64,000 nt of DNA from Rhizobium ecuadorense. GTDB lineage: Bacteria; Pseudomonadota; Alphaproteobacteria; Rhizobiales; Rhizobiaceae. Position numbers and translations under genes: made by a program. The stretch is taken from contig NZ_LFIO01001164.1 in NCBI RefSeq assembly GCF_001187535.1, forward strand, positions 62,001 through 126,000. Reading direction: 5' to 3'. The notes under the pieces were generated by a model. It saw only the letters and a list, made by a program, of their open reading frames with translations. It was not told the DNA's origin and made no database searches. Positions 8,441 through 18,800 of this stretch are shown here, in pieces. Within the stretch, counting starts at the first letter, position 1; each line of letters starts with the position of its first letter.

Positions 8441-9721
8441 ATGGCATCGCGTAGGTTTTCCAAGGGCGTAACGTCGCTCGTTCTTCTTTCGTCGCTTGCA
8501 TCGCCGTCCTTCGCCGGCGGCCTGGAGCGCGGCGGCTACAATATCGATCAGCTGTTCGACACGTCGCCTTTCTCATTTCAGTCGGGCGTTACCTATGTCA
8601 CGCCGCAGCGCAAGCTGAAGGATGTCCGTGATACGGATACGTCTACATCTCCCGGCGGCGGCAATCTGAACACCCGGCCAAACACCGCCGACGACAGCTC
8701 GAACTACACCATTCCTTACATTGGCTTTAAGGCCGGTTTCGGTGACGCCATCGACTGCCTTGTCGACTATTCCGAGCCCTTCGGCGGGCATACCGATCCG
8801 GGTTCGAACTGGGCTGGCGCCAATAATAACATCGAGACGGAGATCAAAACCCGCAACTATGGCGGTACCTGCTCCTATCGTTTTGATCTCGGCCCCGGGC
8901 AGCTTCGCATCATCGGCGGCACGTTCTATCAGGAGGTTGAAGGCTTTAAGGAACGGCTGGTTTCAACAGTTCCGCTTCTGGTCGGCACCGGCACCGGCGT
9001 TGGCCGCCTCGATCTGGACGATAGCGGCTGGGGCTGGCGCGCCGGCCTCGCCTACGAGATTCCGGAATATGCGATGCGGGCCAGCCTCGTCTATAACAGC
9101 CGCGTCAAGTACGATAACCTGACCGGTACGGTGGATCTGACGCAGGTGACCGCTCCATTTGCACCGCTCAACGGCGCTCCTTACGGAAGGGTCACGGATG
9201 TCTTCGGCTCCGCCGAAGCGCCGGATTCGCTGGAGCTGAAGCTGCAGAGCGGTATCGCTCCGGATTGGCTCGCCTTCGGATCGGTCAAGTGGACGAACTG
9301 GAGCGTCCTGCAGTCCGTGCCTTTCTGCCCGACGTCGACGAAGGGTGTGGTCGCCTGCCGATCCGGCGGCGCGACCGAACTGACCTCGCTCGACCTTCTT
9401 TATCGTGACGGCTGGACGATCTCCGGCGGTGTTGGCCACAAGTTCAACGAGCAATGGGCCGGCGCAGTCAGCCTGACATGGGACCGCGGCACCAGCCAGG
9501 GCTATGGCGCCCAGACCGACAGCTGGACGGTGGGTCTCGGTGCAGCCTACACCCCGACCGAACATATCGAATGGCGCGTCGCCGGTGCCGTGGGCGTGTT
9601 GACGAGCGGTTCGTCCGGCGTTGTGACCCAGGACGGAGTCACGTTTGGAGATGATGTCTCCTATTCCTTTGGCAATGATCTGGTCGCTGCACTGTCGACG
9701 AGCCTAAAGATTAAGTTTTAA
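8441..9721 (+). CDS. FadL/OmpP1-family outer membrane transporter
   Basis: A 426-residue outer-membrane protein with a signal peptide ending near LASPSFA-GG. The mature protein is rich in alternating aromatic and polar residues and ends with a beta-strand (ALSTSLKIKF) whose terminal Phe is typical of barrel proteins. Repeated motifs such as AFGSVKWTNWSVLQ and WTISGGVGHKFNEQWAG match the FadL family that imports long-chain fatty acids and other hydrophobic compounds. The exact substrate is not known. Confidence 0.85.
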   Translation: MASRRFSKGVTSLVLLSSLASPSFAGGLERGGYNIDQLFDTSPFSFQSGVTYVTPQRKLKDVRDTDTSTSPGGGNLNTRPNTADDSSNYTIPYIGFKAGFGDAIDCLVDYSEPFGGHTDPGSNWAGANNNIETEIKTRNYGGTCSYRFDLGPGQLRIIGGTFYQEVEGFKERLVSTVPLLVGTGTGVGRLDLDDSGWGWRAGLAYEIPEYAMRASLVYNSRVKYDNLTGTVDLTQVTAPFAPLNGAPYGRVTDVFGSAEAPDSLELKLQSGIAPDWLAFGSVKWTNWSVLQSVPFCPTSTKGVVACRSGGATELTSLDLLYRDGWTISGGVGHKFNEQWAGAVSLTWDRGTSQGYGAQTDSWTVGLGAAYTPTEHIEWRVAGAVGVLTSGSSGVVTQDGVTFGDDVSYSFGNDLVAALSTSLKIKF

Positions 9722-10442
9722 TTCCCCGATTTGAAGAATTGAAGAGCCCGGCACTGCCGGGCTCTTCTTTATCCGCGCCCGTTAATTATACTATTTTCTG
9801 ATCCCGTTTTGTGACGATTCCGCAACACTTTTTTACGACGATTGGCGTAAGGTGGCAGCGGGGTGAATTTGTCCATTTCCCGCCACAAAGAGAGCGCAGC
9901 GATATTTGCGTACGAGGAGACGGGCAGGCTTACGGTGCGTGTAAATTGTAGCATGGGTCGATTTTTTTCCGGTAACACCAGATCGCGCGATACGATTGGC
10001 GGCAATCGTTTAATTGCGGTCGTTTCGCTTGCCGCACAAGGCTGTTCCGGCCGCCGATCCGGCTTCGCGGCGGCGCCGTCGGGCCGTTCGTTGTTGTCAT
10101 TTTCGGCCCGCTCGAATGAGCAGCCCGGCCTTGCTGGAGATGTCGATACCGGTTTCGTCACATTTGCTGTTTACGATTATGGTGAAGGCGGGAAGGCGGA
10201 TGCAGCACCTGCCGAAAGAGTGCCACGGAGATTGCAGTCGGGCCATGCCGGGAGCCGGGTGGTTCTGAATGATGCGCTGAGAATTCGGCCTTCGATAGAG
10301 GGCCAGTGGGCTGGATGCGACGCGGGCAAAGGAGCCATGGAGCTCGCCGCGGGATCGCTCGCCTCGACGAAATACATCCGCGGAATGCACGGCGCGAGCG
10401 CCGCTGATTCCTGCCTGTGATGAGCGAAAGAAATCGGTTGAA
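9722..10442. other. 721-base intergenic region upstream of exoR
   Basis: After the porin terminator there is no convincing gene. A 185-codon plus-strand frame and a 130-codon minus-strand frame overlap each other, lack homology I recognise and have low-complexity Ser/Arg/Ala composition. The stretch probably carries the exoR promoter and a long leader. Confidence 0.45.
9741..9770 (+). terminator. rho-independent terminator after the FadL-type gene
   Basis: GAAGAGCCCGGC and GCCGGGCTCTTC form a perfect 12-base stem with a 3-base loop, followed by TTTAT, 20 bases after the stop codon. Confidence 0.85.
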
Positions 10443-11246
10443 ATGGTAACGTCCGAGTTCAAACTGTTCAAGATCATGCTGATGGGCATGTCGATGGTCG
10501 TAGCCCTGGCGCTGTCCTGCCCGGTCCGCGCATTCGACATCAAGGCGCCCGTCAGCAAGGAATCCGGGCCTTTCGATCTCTTCAAGTTCGGCTTCAAAGC
10601 CTATAAGAACGGACAAAAGGAAGAGGCGGTCGAAGCCTATAAATATGCTGCCGAAAAGGGCCATACGGGCTCGCGCTGGGCGCTTGCCAACATGTATGCC
10701 GATGGCGACGGCGTCACCCAGGATGATTTCGAAGCCTTCAAGATTTACAGCGAGATCGCCCAGCAGGGTGTCGAGCCCGGCTCGGAAGACACCGGCTTCT
10801 TCGTCAACGCGCTGCTCTCGCTCGCCAATTATTACAAGCACGGCATTTCGGGCAGTCCTGTCCGGATCGACCTCAGCCAGGCGCGCCAGCTTTATTTTCA
10901 GGTGGCGTCCACCTTTGGCGTCCCCGAGGCGCAGTTCCAGCTGGCGCAGATGATGCTGGCAGGTGAGGGCGGCAATGCCAGCCCGCAACAGGCGAAGAAA
11001 TGGCTGAACCAGGCCCGCAAGAGCGGTCATCCCGGCGCCATGGCGGTCTTCGGCAATATTCTTTTCGACGAAGGCCAGTCGGCCCGCGGCCTGGCGCTGA
11101 TGACGGCGGCACTCGACCGCTGCAAGCCCAAGGATTGCGGCTGGATGGAAGCGCTGCAGGAGCAGGCCTTCTCGGTTGCCAACGAGGCCGACCGCCGCAC
11201 GGCGGTATCCCTCTCGCACAACATCGCCAGCGGCTCGGACGACTGA
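10443..11246 (+). CDS. exoR: ExoR, periplasmic regulator of exopolysaccharide synthesis
   Basis: A 267-residue protein, close to the 268 residues known for Sinorhizobium ExoR. It has a signal peptide ending VRA-FDIKAPV, followed by Sel1-like/TPR repeats (AVEAYKYAAEKGHTGSRWAL, ARQLYFQVAS, AKKWLNQARKSGHPGAMAVF). In Sinorhizobium, mature ExoR binds the sensor kinase ExoS in the periplasm and holds the ExoS-ChvI system off; its loss raises succinoglycan and blocks motility. It ends beside a palindromic repeat and faces xthA. Confidence 0.95.
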   Translation: MVTSEFKLFKIMLMGMSMVVALALSCPVRAFDIKAPVSKESGPFDLFKFGFKAYKNGQKEEAVEAYKYAAEKGHTGSRWALANMYADGDGVTQDDFEAFKIYSEIAQQGVEPGSEDTGFFVNALLSLANYYKHGISGSPVRIDLSQARQLYFQVASTFGVPEAQFQLAQMMLAGEGGNASPQQAKKWLNQARKSGHPGAMAVFGNILFDEGQSARGLALMTAALDRCKPKDCGWMEALQEQAFSVANEADRRTAVSLSHNIASGSDD

Positions 11247-11259
11247 GGCAGGATAAACA

Positions 11260-11300
11260 TAGAGCAATTCCGTGATTCTTCAAATTACGGAAATGCTCTA
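11260..11300. repeat. palindromic intergenic repeat between exoR and xthA
   Basis: AGAGCAATTCCGT at 11261-11273 and ACGGAAATGCTCT at 11287-11299 form a 13-base inverted repeat with one mismatch. The following TCTCTTTGTTTTCATGCA resembles the segment after the first palindrome of the RIME element at 58177. It sits between convergent genes and could also act as a two-way terminator. Confidence 0.65.
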
Positions 11301-11321
11301 TCTCTTTGTTTTCATGCAATT

Positions 11322-12113
11322 CTAGGCCGCAAAATCGAAGTAGGCGATCACAGGCACGTGGTCGGACGGCTTTTCCCAGGCCCGCACATGTTTTTCGATC
11401 GCAGCCGACGTCATCCGGTCGGCGGCCTCGGGCGACAGCAGCAGATGATCGATGCGAATGCCGTTGTTCTTCGGCCAGGCACCTGCCTGATAATCCCAGA
11501 AGGAATAGAACTGCGTCGCATCCGTCGTCGCGCGCACTGCATCCGTCAGCCCGAGATTTTCGAGCCGGCGGAACGCCTCCCGCGTCTGCGGCAGAAACAG
11601 CGCATCGCTTTCCCAGACCTTGGGATCGAAGCAGTCGTGCGGTTCCGGGATGACATTGTAATCGCCGGCGAGCACCAGCATCTCCTCATAGGCCAGCCGC
11701 TCGGCCGCGAATGTCCGCAGGCGCTCCATCCAGGCGAGCTTGTAGGGATATTTCTCGGTGTCGACAGGATTGCCGTTCGGCAGGTAGATGCAGCAGACGC
11801 GCAGGATGCGTGTGTCGGGCAGCGTGAACACGGCTTCGAGGAAACGCGACTGTTCGTCCAGCGGATCGCCGGGCAGGCCGCGGTTGACTTCGGAAGGCGA
11901 ACTCTTCGAGAGGATCGCCACGCCGTTGAAGCCTTTCTGGCCGTGCGTTTCGACATGATAGCCGAGCGCCTCGATCTCCAGCCTAGGAAACCCTTCGTCG
12001 ACCGTCTTGATCTCCTGCAGGCAGACGATATCCGGATCGGAATCCTTGAGCCATTGCGTGAGATTGTCGATGCGCGCCTTGACGCCGTTGATGTTCCAGG
12101 TCGCGATCTTCAT
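11322..12113 (-). CDS. xthA: exodeoxyribonuclease III
   Basis: A 263-residue AP endonuclease/3'-5' exonuclease of the exonuclease III family, for base-excision repair. Diagnostic segments are MKIATWNINGVKARIDNL, the Mg-binding Glu in CLQEIK, LAGDYNVIPEPHD, and the C-terminal GIRIDHLLLS and SDHVPVIAYF. ATG 12113 gives the standard N-terminus. Confidence 0.95.
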   Translation of the reverse strand: MKIATWNINGVKARIDNLTQWLKDSDPDIVCLQEIKTVDEGFPRLEIEALGYHVETHGQKGFNGVAILSKSSPSEVNRGLPGDPLDEQSRFLEAVFTLPDTRILRVCCIYLPNGNPVDTEKYPYKLAWMERLRTFAAERLAYEEMLVLAGDYNVIPEPHDCFDPKVWESDALFLPQTREAFRRLENLGLTDAVRATTDATQFYSFWDYQAGAWPKNNGIRIDHLLLSPEAADRMTSAAIEKHVRAWEKPSDHVPVIAYFDFAA

Positions 12114-12237
12114 CTCTCTGTCCTGTTGGCTTCGTGCGCTTCTTTTATCGTGGTTTTTCCTAGCAGGACAAGACGATAAACCGGCCGGAGGCACTTCTTC
12201 GGCCAGTTCAATAGGACAGTGCGATGCGTCTGGATGT

Positions 12238-12570
12238 TCAGATCGAGAAGCTGGTGCCGCAGCCGCAGCTTGCCACCGCGTTCGGGTTCTTGATCTGGAA
12301 GGATTGACCGAGCAGATTGTCGACGAAGTCGATTTCGGAGCCTGCCATGTAGACGAGCGACAGGCTGTCGATCAGCACCTTGGCATTGTTCTTCTCGACG
12401 ACGACGTCATCGTCGCCGGCGCTGTCGGCAAGATCGAACTTGTAGGAAAAGCCGGAACAGCCGCCGCCTTCGACAGAGACGCGCAGCGCGCTCTTGCCGG
12501 CCTCGGCGCCGACGATCGCAGCGATACGCTTTGCGGCGGCATCTGAAAGGGTTACACTCGTATCCGTCAT
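12238..12570 (-). CDS. erpA: iron-sulfur cluster insertion protein ErpA
   Basis: A 110-residue A-type carrier. The three conserved cysteines are present: one in VEGGGCSGFSYKF and the pair in VASCGCGTSFSI. It passes Fe-S clusters to target enzymes. The ATG at 12570 follows GGAGGAAAC. It is close to xthA on the same strand and divergent from dgt, with about 220 bases between the two starts for promoters. Confidence 0.92.
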   Translation of the reverse strand: MTDTSVTLSDAAAKRIAAIVGAEAGKSALRVSVEGGGCSGFSYKFDLADSAGDDDVVVEKNNAKVLIDSLSLVYMAGSEIDFVDNLLGQSFQIKNPNAVASCGCGTSFSI

Positions 12571-12792
12571 GTTTCCTCCTGCCGGGGTCAAGATCCGGAG
12601 AGAATGGGTTTTGGCACTTGAATGTTCAAATACCTGATATCAAACAAACTTATCATGATCTTCGGAAAAAGGCCATGATGCGCCGAGGTGGTTGAGAAAG
12701 CGCCTCTTTGCCGTTTCTTCGGGCTATAGGTATGAAGAGCGCAAAGCGGCGTCAATGGGCAGATGCGGCAACATGCAGGATGACGGTGAAGA

Positions 12793-14010
12793 ATGACGAT
12801 CGATACGCGTGCTTTAGGTTTCGGCAGCAGTGAGAGGGCGGTCTATGCGGCAGACCCCTGGACGAGCCGCGGACGGCTCTACCAGGAGGATGGAAGCCCG
12901 ACGCGCTCCGATTTCCAGCGCGACCGCGACCGCATCGTCCATACCACCGCCTTCCGCCGGTTGAAGCACAAGACCCAGGTCTTCATCGCCCAGGACGGCG
13001 ATCACTACCGCACCCGGCTGACGCATACGATCGAGGTGGCGCAGATCGCCCGCGCGCTCGCCCGTGCCCTGAAGCTCGACGAGGATCTGGCCGAGGGCGT
13101 GGCGCTGGTGCATGATTTCGGCCACACGCCGTTCGGTCACACCGGCGAGGACGCGCTGCACGAGGTGCTGCTGCCCTATGGAGGTTTCGACCACAATGCC
13201 CAATCGCTGCGCATCGTCACCAAGCTGGAGCGGCGGTATGCCGAATTCGACGGCATCAACCTGACCTGGGAAAGCCTCGAAGGCCTGGTCAAGCACAATG
13301 GCCCGCTGCTGACGCCGGAAGGTGTGGGCACGCGTGGCCCTGTTCCGCAGCCGATCCTCGATTATTGCGAGCTGCACGATCTCGAGCTGGCAACCTATGC
13401 CAGCCTGGAGGCCCAAGTCGCGGCGATCGCCGACGACATCGCCTATAACACCCACGATATCGACGATGGCCTGCGCTCCGGTTACTTGACCTTCGATATG
13501 CTGGAGGAAATCCCGTTCCTGGCCGGGCTGATGGCCGAGGTGAGGGCGCGCTATCCGCATCTGGAGCCGAGCCGCTTCACCCATGAGATCATGCGGCGTC
13601 AGATCACCCGCATGGTCGAGGACGTGATCGCCGTTGCGCAGGAGCGCCTCTCCCTGCTGCGCCCCGAGAGTGCTGCCGACATCCGCGCCGCCGACCGGGT
13701 TATCGCCACCTTCTCCGATCGCATGGCCGAAACCGACAGGCAGATCAAGGCGATGCTGTTCAAGCGCATCTACCGCAATCCCGATATCATGCGCATTCGC
13801 GCCGGTGCCGCCCGGATCGTCACCGATCTCTTTGCCGCCTACATGGCCAATCCCAAGGAGATGCAGAGCCATTACTGGGTCGATCATATCGCCGGTCTCG
13901 CCGATGCGCCGAAGGCCCGCCATGTCGGCGACTATCTCGCCGGCATGACCGACACCTATGCGATCAGCGCCCACAGGCGATTGTTTGACCACACTCCGGA
14001 TTTGCGATAG
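12793..14010 (+). CDS. dgt: dGTPase-like deoxynucleotide triphosphohydrolase
   Basis: A 405-residue HD-domain protein. Metal ligands are seen in RLTHTIEVAQIA and in LVHDFGHTPFGHTGEDAL; the family signature FRRLKHKTQVF precedes them. It hydrolyses dGTP or other dNTPs to the nucleoside and triphosphate. Most alphaproteobacterial copies belong to the dGTPase-like subgroup, so strict dGTP specificity is not certain. It lies 62 bases upstream of argS. Confidence 0.9.
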   Translation: MTIDTRALGFGSSERAVYAADPWTSRGRLYQEDGSPTRSDFQRDRDRIVHTTAFRRLKHKTQVFIAQDGDHYRTRLTHTIEVAQIARALARALKLDEDLAEGVALVHDFGHTPFGHTGEDALHEVLLPYGGFDHNAQSLRIVTKLERRYAEFDGINLTWESLEGLVKHNGPLLTPEGVGTRGPVPQPILDYCELHDLELATYASLEAQVAAIADDIAYNTHDIDDGLRSGYLTFDMLEEIPFLAGLMAEVRARYPHLEPSRFTHEIMRRQITRMVEDVIAVAQERLSLLRPESAADIRAADRVIATFSDRMAETDRQIKAMLFKRIYRNPDIMRIRAGAARIVTDLFAAYMANPKEMQSHYWVDHIAGLADAPKARHVGDYLAGMTDTYAISAHRRLFDHTPDLR

Positions 14011-14072
14011 GCAGCGGTCGCCCCGCCAAGGGCCGATTTGCCTTTGGCACAGCCTATGCATGGAAGAGTGCG

Positions 14073-15830
14073 ATGAACCTTTTTACCGACTTCGAAGCCA
14101 GGATCAAAACCGCCCTTGAACAGATCGATCTGGTCAGGGAAAAGCGATCCGAGCTCGATTTCGGCCGCATCGCTGTCGAGCCGCCGCGTGACGCGAGCCA
14201 CGGCGACGTTGCGACCAATGCCGCGATGGTGCTGGCAAAACCGCTCGGAACCAACCCGCGCGCGCTGGCCGACATCATCATCGCCAAGCTCAGGGAGGAT
14301 GCCGACGTCGCCGATGTCTCGGTCGCGGGTCCCGGTTTCATCAACATCCGTCTCTCTGTCGGCTACTGGCAGCGGCTGCTCGCCGCGATGATCGGCGCCG
14401 GCACCGATTACGGCCGCTCGAGGCTGGGTGAGGGGCGGAAGGTCAACGTCGAATATGTCTCGGCCAATCCGACCGGGCCGATGCATGTCGGCCATTGCCG
14501 CGGCGCCGTCGTCGGCGACGCGCTCGCCAACCTGCTCGCCTTTGCCGGCTACGGCGTCGAGAAGGAATATTACATCAACGATGCCGGCTCGCAGATCGAC
14601 GTGCTCGCCCGTTCCGTCTTCCTGCGCTATCGCGAGGCGCTCGGCGAAAAGATCGGCGAAATTCCCTCGGGTCTCTATCCGGGCGACTATCTCGTGCCTG
14701 TGGGACAGTCGCTTGCCGCCGATTACGGCGTGCGGCTGCACAACATGCCGGAAGATCAATGGATGCCGATCGTCAAGGACCGCACCATCGATGCGATGAT
14801 GGTGATGATCCGCGAAGACCTGGCGGCGCTGAACGTCCATCACGATATCTTCTTCTCCGAGCGCACCCTGCATGCCAATGGCGCGGCTGCGATCCGCACG
14901 GCGATCAACGACCTGACCTTCAAGGGCTACGTCTACAAGGGCACGCTGCCGCCGCCGAAGGGCCAACTGCCCGAAGATTGGGAGGATCGCGAACAGACGC
15001 TGTTCCGCTCGACCGAAGTGGGCGATGATATGGACCGGCCGCTGATCAAGTCCGACGGTTCCTATACCTATTTCGCCGCCGACCTCGCCTACTTCAAGAA
15101 CAAGTTCGATCGCGGTTTCGATGAGATGATCTATGTGCTCGGCGCCGACCATGGCGGCTACGTCAAGCGCCTTGAAGCGGTGGCACGCGGCGTTTCGGAC
15201 GGTAAGGCGAAGCTAACGGTGCTGCTCTGCCAGCTCGTCAAGCTCTATCGCAACGGCGAGCCGGTGAAGATGTCGAAACGCTCGGGCGATTTCGTCACGC
15301 TTCGGGATGTCGTCGAGGAAGTCGGCCGTGATTCGGTCCGTTTCATGATGCTTTACCGCAAGAATTCCGAGCCGCTCGACTTCGATTTCGCCAAAGTGAC
15401 GGAACAGTCGAAAGATAATCCGGTTTTTTACGTGCAATATGCGCATGCCCGCTGCATGTCGGTCTTCCGGCAGGCGAGGGAGGCTTTCGGCGACCTCGAT
15501 GTTTCCCCTGCCGAACTGGCGCAAACCATTGCAGGCATTGGAGATCCGGCCGAATTGCAGCTCGTCGCCAAGCTCGCCGAATTCCCGCGGATCGTCGAAG
15601 CGGCAGCCCAGTCGCAGGAGCCGCATCGGGTCGCTTTTTACCTCTACGACCTCGCAAGTTCTTTCCACGCGCACTGGAACAAAGGTAAAGATCAGCCGGA
15701 ATTACGATTTGTTAATGATAAAAACCGAGAATCAACTATTGCCAGACTTGGGCTGGTGTACGCCGTCGCGTCGGTTTTGAAGTCGGGACTTGCCATTACA
15801 GGCACTGCCGCACCGGACGAAATGCGATAA
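14073..15830 (+). CDS. argS: arginyl-tRNA synthetase
   Basis: A 585-residue class I synthetase. The N-terminal Add1 domain is followed by VEYVSANPTGPMHVGH (HIGH motif at about residues 138-141) and VKMSKRSGDFVTL (KMSKS-like at about 399-403). The anticodon-binding domain contains YVQYAHAR. It charges tRNA-Arg. The SPOR-domain gene follows by 61 bases and probably shares the transcript. Confidence 0.96.
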   Translation: MNLFTDFEARIKTALEQIDLVREKRSELDFGRIAVEPPRDASHGDVATNAAMVLAKPLGTNPRALADIIIAKLREDADVADVSVAGPGFINIRLSVGYWQRLLAAMIGAGTDYGRSRLGEGRKVNVEYVSANPTGPMHVGHCRGAVVGDALANLLAFAGYGVEKEYYINDAGSQIDVLARSVFLRYREALGEKIGEIPSGLYPGDYLVPVGQSLAADYGVRLHNMPEDQWMPIVKDRTIDAMMVMIREDLAALNVHHDIFFSERTLHANGAAAIRTAINDLTFKGYVYKGTLPPPKGQLPEDWEDREQTLFRSTEVGDDMDRPLIKSDGSYTYFAADLAYFKNKFDRGFDEMIYVLGADHGGYVKRLEAVARGVSDGKAKLTVLLCQLVKLYRNGEPVKMSKRSGDFVTLRDVVEEVGRDSVRFMMLYRKNSEPLDFDFAKVTEQSKDNPVFYVQYAHARCMSVFRQAREAFGDLDVSPAELAQTIAGIGDPAELQLVAKLAEFPRIVEAAAQSQEPHRVAFYLYDLASSFHAHWNKGKDQPELRFVNDKNRESTIARLGLVYAVASVLKSGLAITGTAAPDEMR

Positions 15831-15891
15831 CGTCACCATTTCCCCACAATGCGCTGGCATTTCAGAGTTGGCGTTTGCGAGTGGGATAGGC

Positions 15892-18800
15892 ATGGCTGAT
15901 AAACAACTTGCGTATGATACGCGCGGAAAAGACGAACTGTTTGCCGACGACGATCCGTTGGCCGAACTTGCCCGTATCGTCGGCTTCGAGCCGCGTGTTG
16001 CAGCAAATACGATGACCGAAGCGCGGCGCGAGCCCGCTCTCGATCTTGAAGACGAGCTTGGGCGCGAGTTCGACCGCTACGATTCGCCCCGTCCGCTCGC
16101 AGAACTCGACCGGCCCGCCGAGCCGATCTCCGATGACGACACGCCTGAAGATTACATCGAGCCCGTTCTTGATGCGTCTCCCGCCGTTGAGAGGGCTGAG
16201 GTTCCTGAGCCGGCTTCCGTTGCCTCTGTTGAGGCTGAGGAAGAAGCTCTGCCTGCCACAGTCAGTTGGGACGCGCCCGCCGACGACCAGGCGGCTTGGC
16301 CGCAGCAGCTTTCGGTCGAGCCCGCTTCCGGGGCGCCGGTGCAATCGGCCCTTGGCGGTGCGCGCGACCTGATCGAAGAGCTCGAGCTGTCGATCGGCGC
16401 CGCCCCGGTTTCATCGGTGCCGCAGCCTGCCAAGGCGCCGCAGTGGTCGGCCGCCAGCATCAGGCTGCCGCTTGCCAATTTCCATGCCGCCAAACGCGAG
16501 GAAGCTGTGGTTGCGCCTGCGGTCGAAGCGCCTGTGGCCGAAGCGGCCGCAGAGCCGGTGGCTGAGGCGCAGCCCGCTACCGAGCCGCAGCCCGCTACCG
16601 AGCCGTCCGCCCCGGTCGTCGAGCAGTTGACTCCCGTCGTCACTGTCGAGCCGTCCGAGGAGTTCGAATCCGCATCTCCGTCGCTTGGTTTCCCCGCCGA
16701 GCTCGATCGCCATGACGAGGTGATCGCGTCGGAAGAGGTTGCCGAGGCCGAGGACTTCGTCGAAATCGAAGACGAGCTTGAAGATTTCGGGTCCGACGCC
16801 GGTTTCGATCTCCTTGCCGCCGCCGTCGAAGGCGAGATCCAGGCTGATGCGGCGCTGACCGAGGTCGTGCCCGAAGTTCCGCATACTGCCGGCACTTTCG
16901 ATCTTGACGATCTGCTCGCCGACGTCTCGCGCTATCCGGTGCCGCAACGCCCCAATTCGTCGCCCGTTTCGCCGCAGGCCGAACCGATCGAAGCAGCGCC
17001 CATTGCTGTCGCCCCCGTTGCCGCCGCGCCTATGGCCGCCGCATTTGTCGAGCCGCGGGTGATCGCGCCTGCACCGGTTGCCGCGGCCCCCGCTCCGGTC
17101 GAGCCGGCGCAGCTCTACGCCGCCGAGGCCGCAAGGCCGGCCGCGCCGCAGCCTGCCGAGGTCATTGCGCCCCAGCCCGCCGCAATGGCGTATTCGCGGG
17201 CGCCACAGCCCGTGCCTGAGGCCGACGATCCCTTCGCCGGCCATGATTTCGAGCTGGATCTTGCCGGCATCGAGCTGGAACTTTCCGATCTCGATTTCTC
17301 CGAACAGCCTGAGCTGACGATGGCCGAGCCCGCGCCGCAGCCGGAGCCGCCGGTCCGTGCCCCCCAGCAGGCCGCTGCCGTCTCTTCTCGGTCCGCCTCG
17401 GAGGTTGCGCCCGCGGAATTTGCGTCTGAGCCGCAAACCCCGGCTTTCCAGCAGGCGGCTTCCACTGCTGCGCGGCCTGCTCCGGTCATCGTTCAGCCCC
17501 AGGCTCCCACTGCGGCCCCGGCTCCGGCCTTCAACTGGGCGCCTGTCGCCGAATCGACCGAGGATCTGCCGTTTGATCCGGCGATGATCTCCGATCCGGA
17601 GGATCGTCCTGAGACGGTCGAGGACATGCACGTGCCGGCGTTGCCGCCGGTCGAGCAGCCCGCGCCGGTCGCGAAAACCCAGGATTTCGATTTCGATCTC
17701 GACGCCGAGATCGCAAGCTTCTTCGAGCCGGCCAAGCCGCGCGAAACGCCGGCCCCGGTTCGCGATACGGCTGCCGCTGCGGCAAAGCCGGTCAAACCAA
17801 CCATCGCCGATGGCCTCGACGATTTCGAACGGGCGCTGGAGGAGGATTTCCGCCGCAGCGTGCGCGAGCCGGTCGAGCGCCGCGAGACCTCCGAGGTCCG
17901 GATCGAATCGGCAAGCCAGGCGGCCGATTTCAGCCGTGCCCGATCGATGCGCCGGCTGCTGGCCGGAGCCGTCGTGCTCGTGGTCTTCGCCGGTGTCGGT
18001 TATGGTGTCTATTCCTCCGTCTGGAACGGCGAGGGGCTCGGCATTGTCGCATCCGGCGAGCCGCGCGTGATCACTGCCGACAAGGAACCGATCAAGGTCG
18101 TTCCGGAAAATCCCGGCGGCAAGACCGTGCCGAACCAGGACAAGGCCGTCTACGATCGTGTTGCCGGTTCTGCCGAGGAGCCGAAGCAGAAGGCGCTGGT
18201 GTCTTCCGACGAGGCGCCGGTCGATGTCGTCCAGCGCACACTGACCCCGGAAGCGCTGCCTGAGGACGACGAGAACGCCAACCCAGGTGATCAGGTCACG
18301 CCGACCGCGGTCGGCGAGACGGAGGATCCGCGTCTGCTGCCGAACCAGGACAATGTGGACAACGCTGCCGCAGGCGGTGCCGACAAGACGCCGTCGGTTT
18401 CGCCGCGCAAGGTTCGCACGATGATCGTCAAGCCTGACGGCACGCTGGTCGCCCGCGAGGAACCGGCCCCTGTCGACCAGCCGGCTGCCCCGACGACACC
18501 GTCCGTCCCGGCGACGCAGTCTGCACAGGCCGCTCAGCCGATGCCGGCATTGACCGCCCCGTCGGCGCAATCGGCTTCCTCAGTGCCGCCGGTCGCCGGA
18601 ACGGCCGCAAGCTTCCCTGCAAATGCCGAGGTTGCCTCCGCCGATGCCCGCTCCGCGGCGCCTGTGGAAACCGCGCCGGCAAAGCCGCCGGTTGCAGCCG
18701 GCACCGATGCGCAGGCTGCAAATCCGGCCCCGGTCGATGCGCCGGTGCGCCCGGTCAAGACCACGGCGATCGGCGATACCGCTCCTGTTCCGACCGCCCG

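Noticed and set aside
9863..10420. 185-codon frame upstream of exoR
   Set aside because: No ribosome site, no recognisable fold and Ser/Arg-rich composition; a minus-strand frame overlaps it with similar quality.
16411..18570. 719-codon Arg/Gly-rich frame antisense to the SPOR-domain gene
   Set aside because: It mirrors the Pro/Ala-rich repeats of the real gene; its repetitive composition is a by-product.
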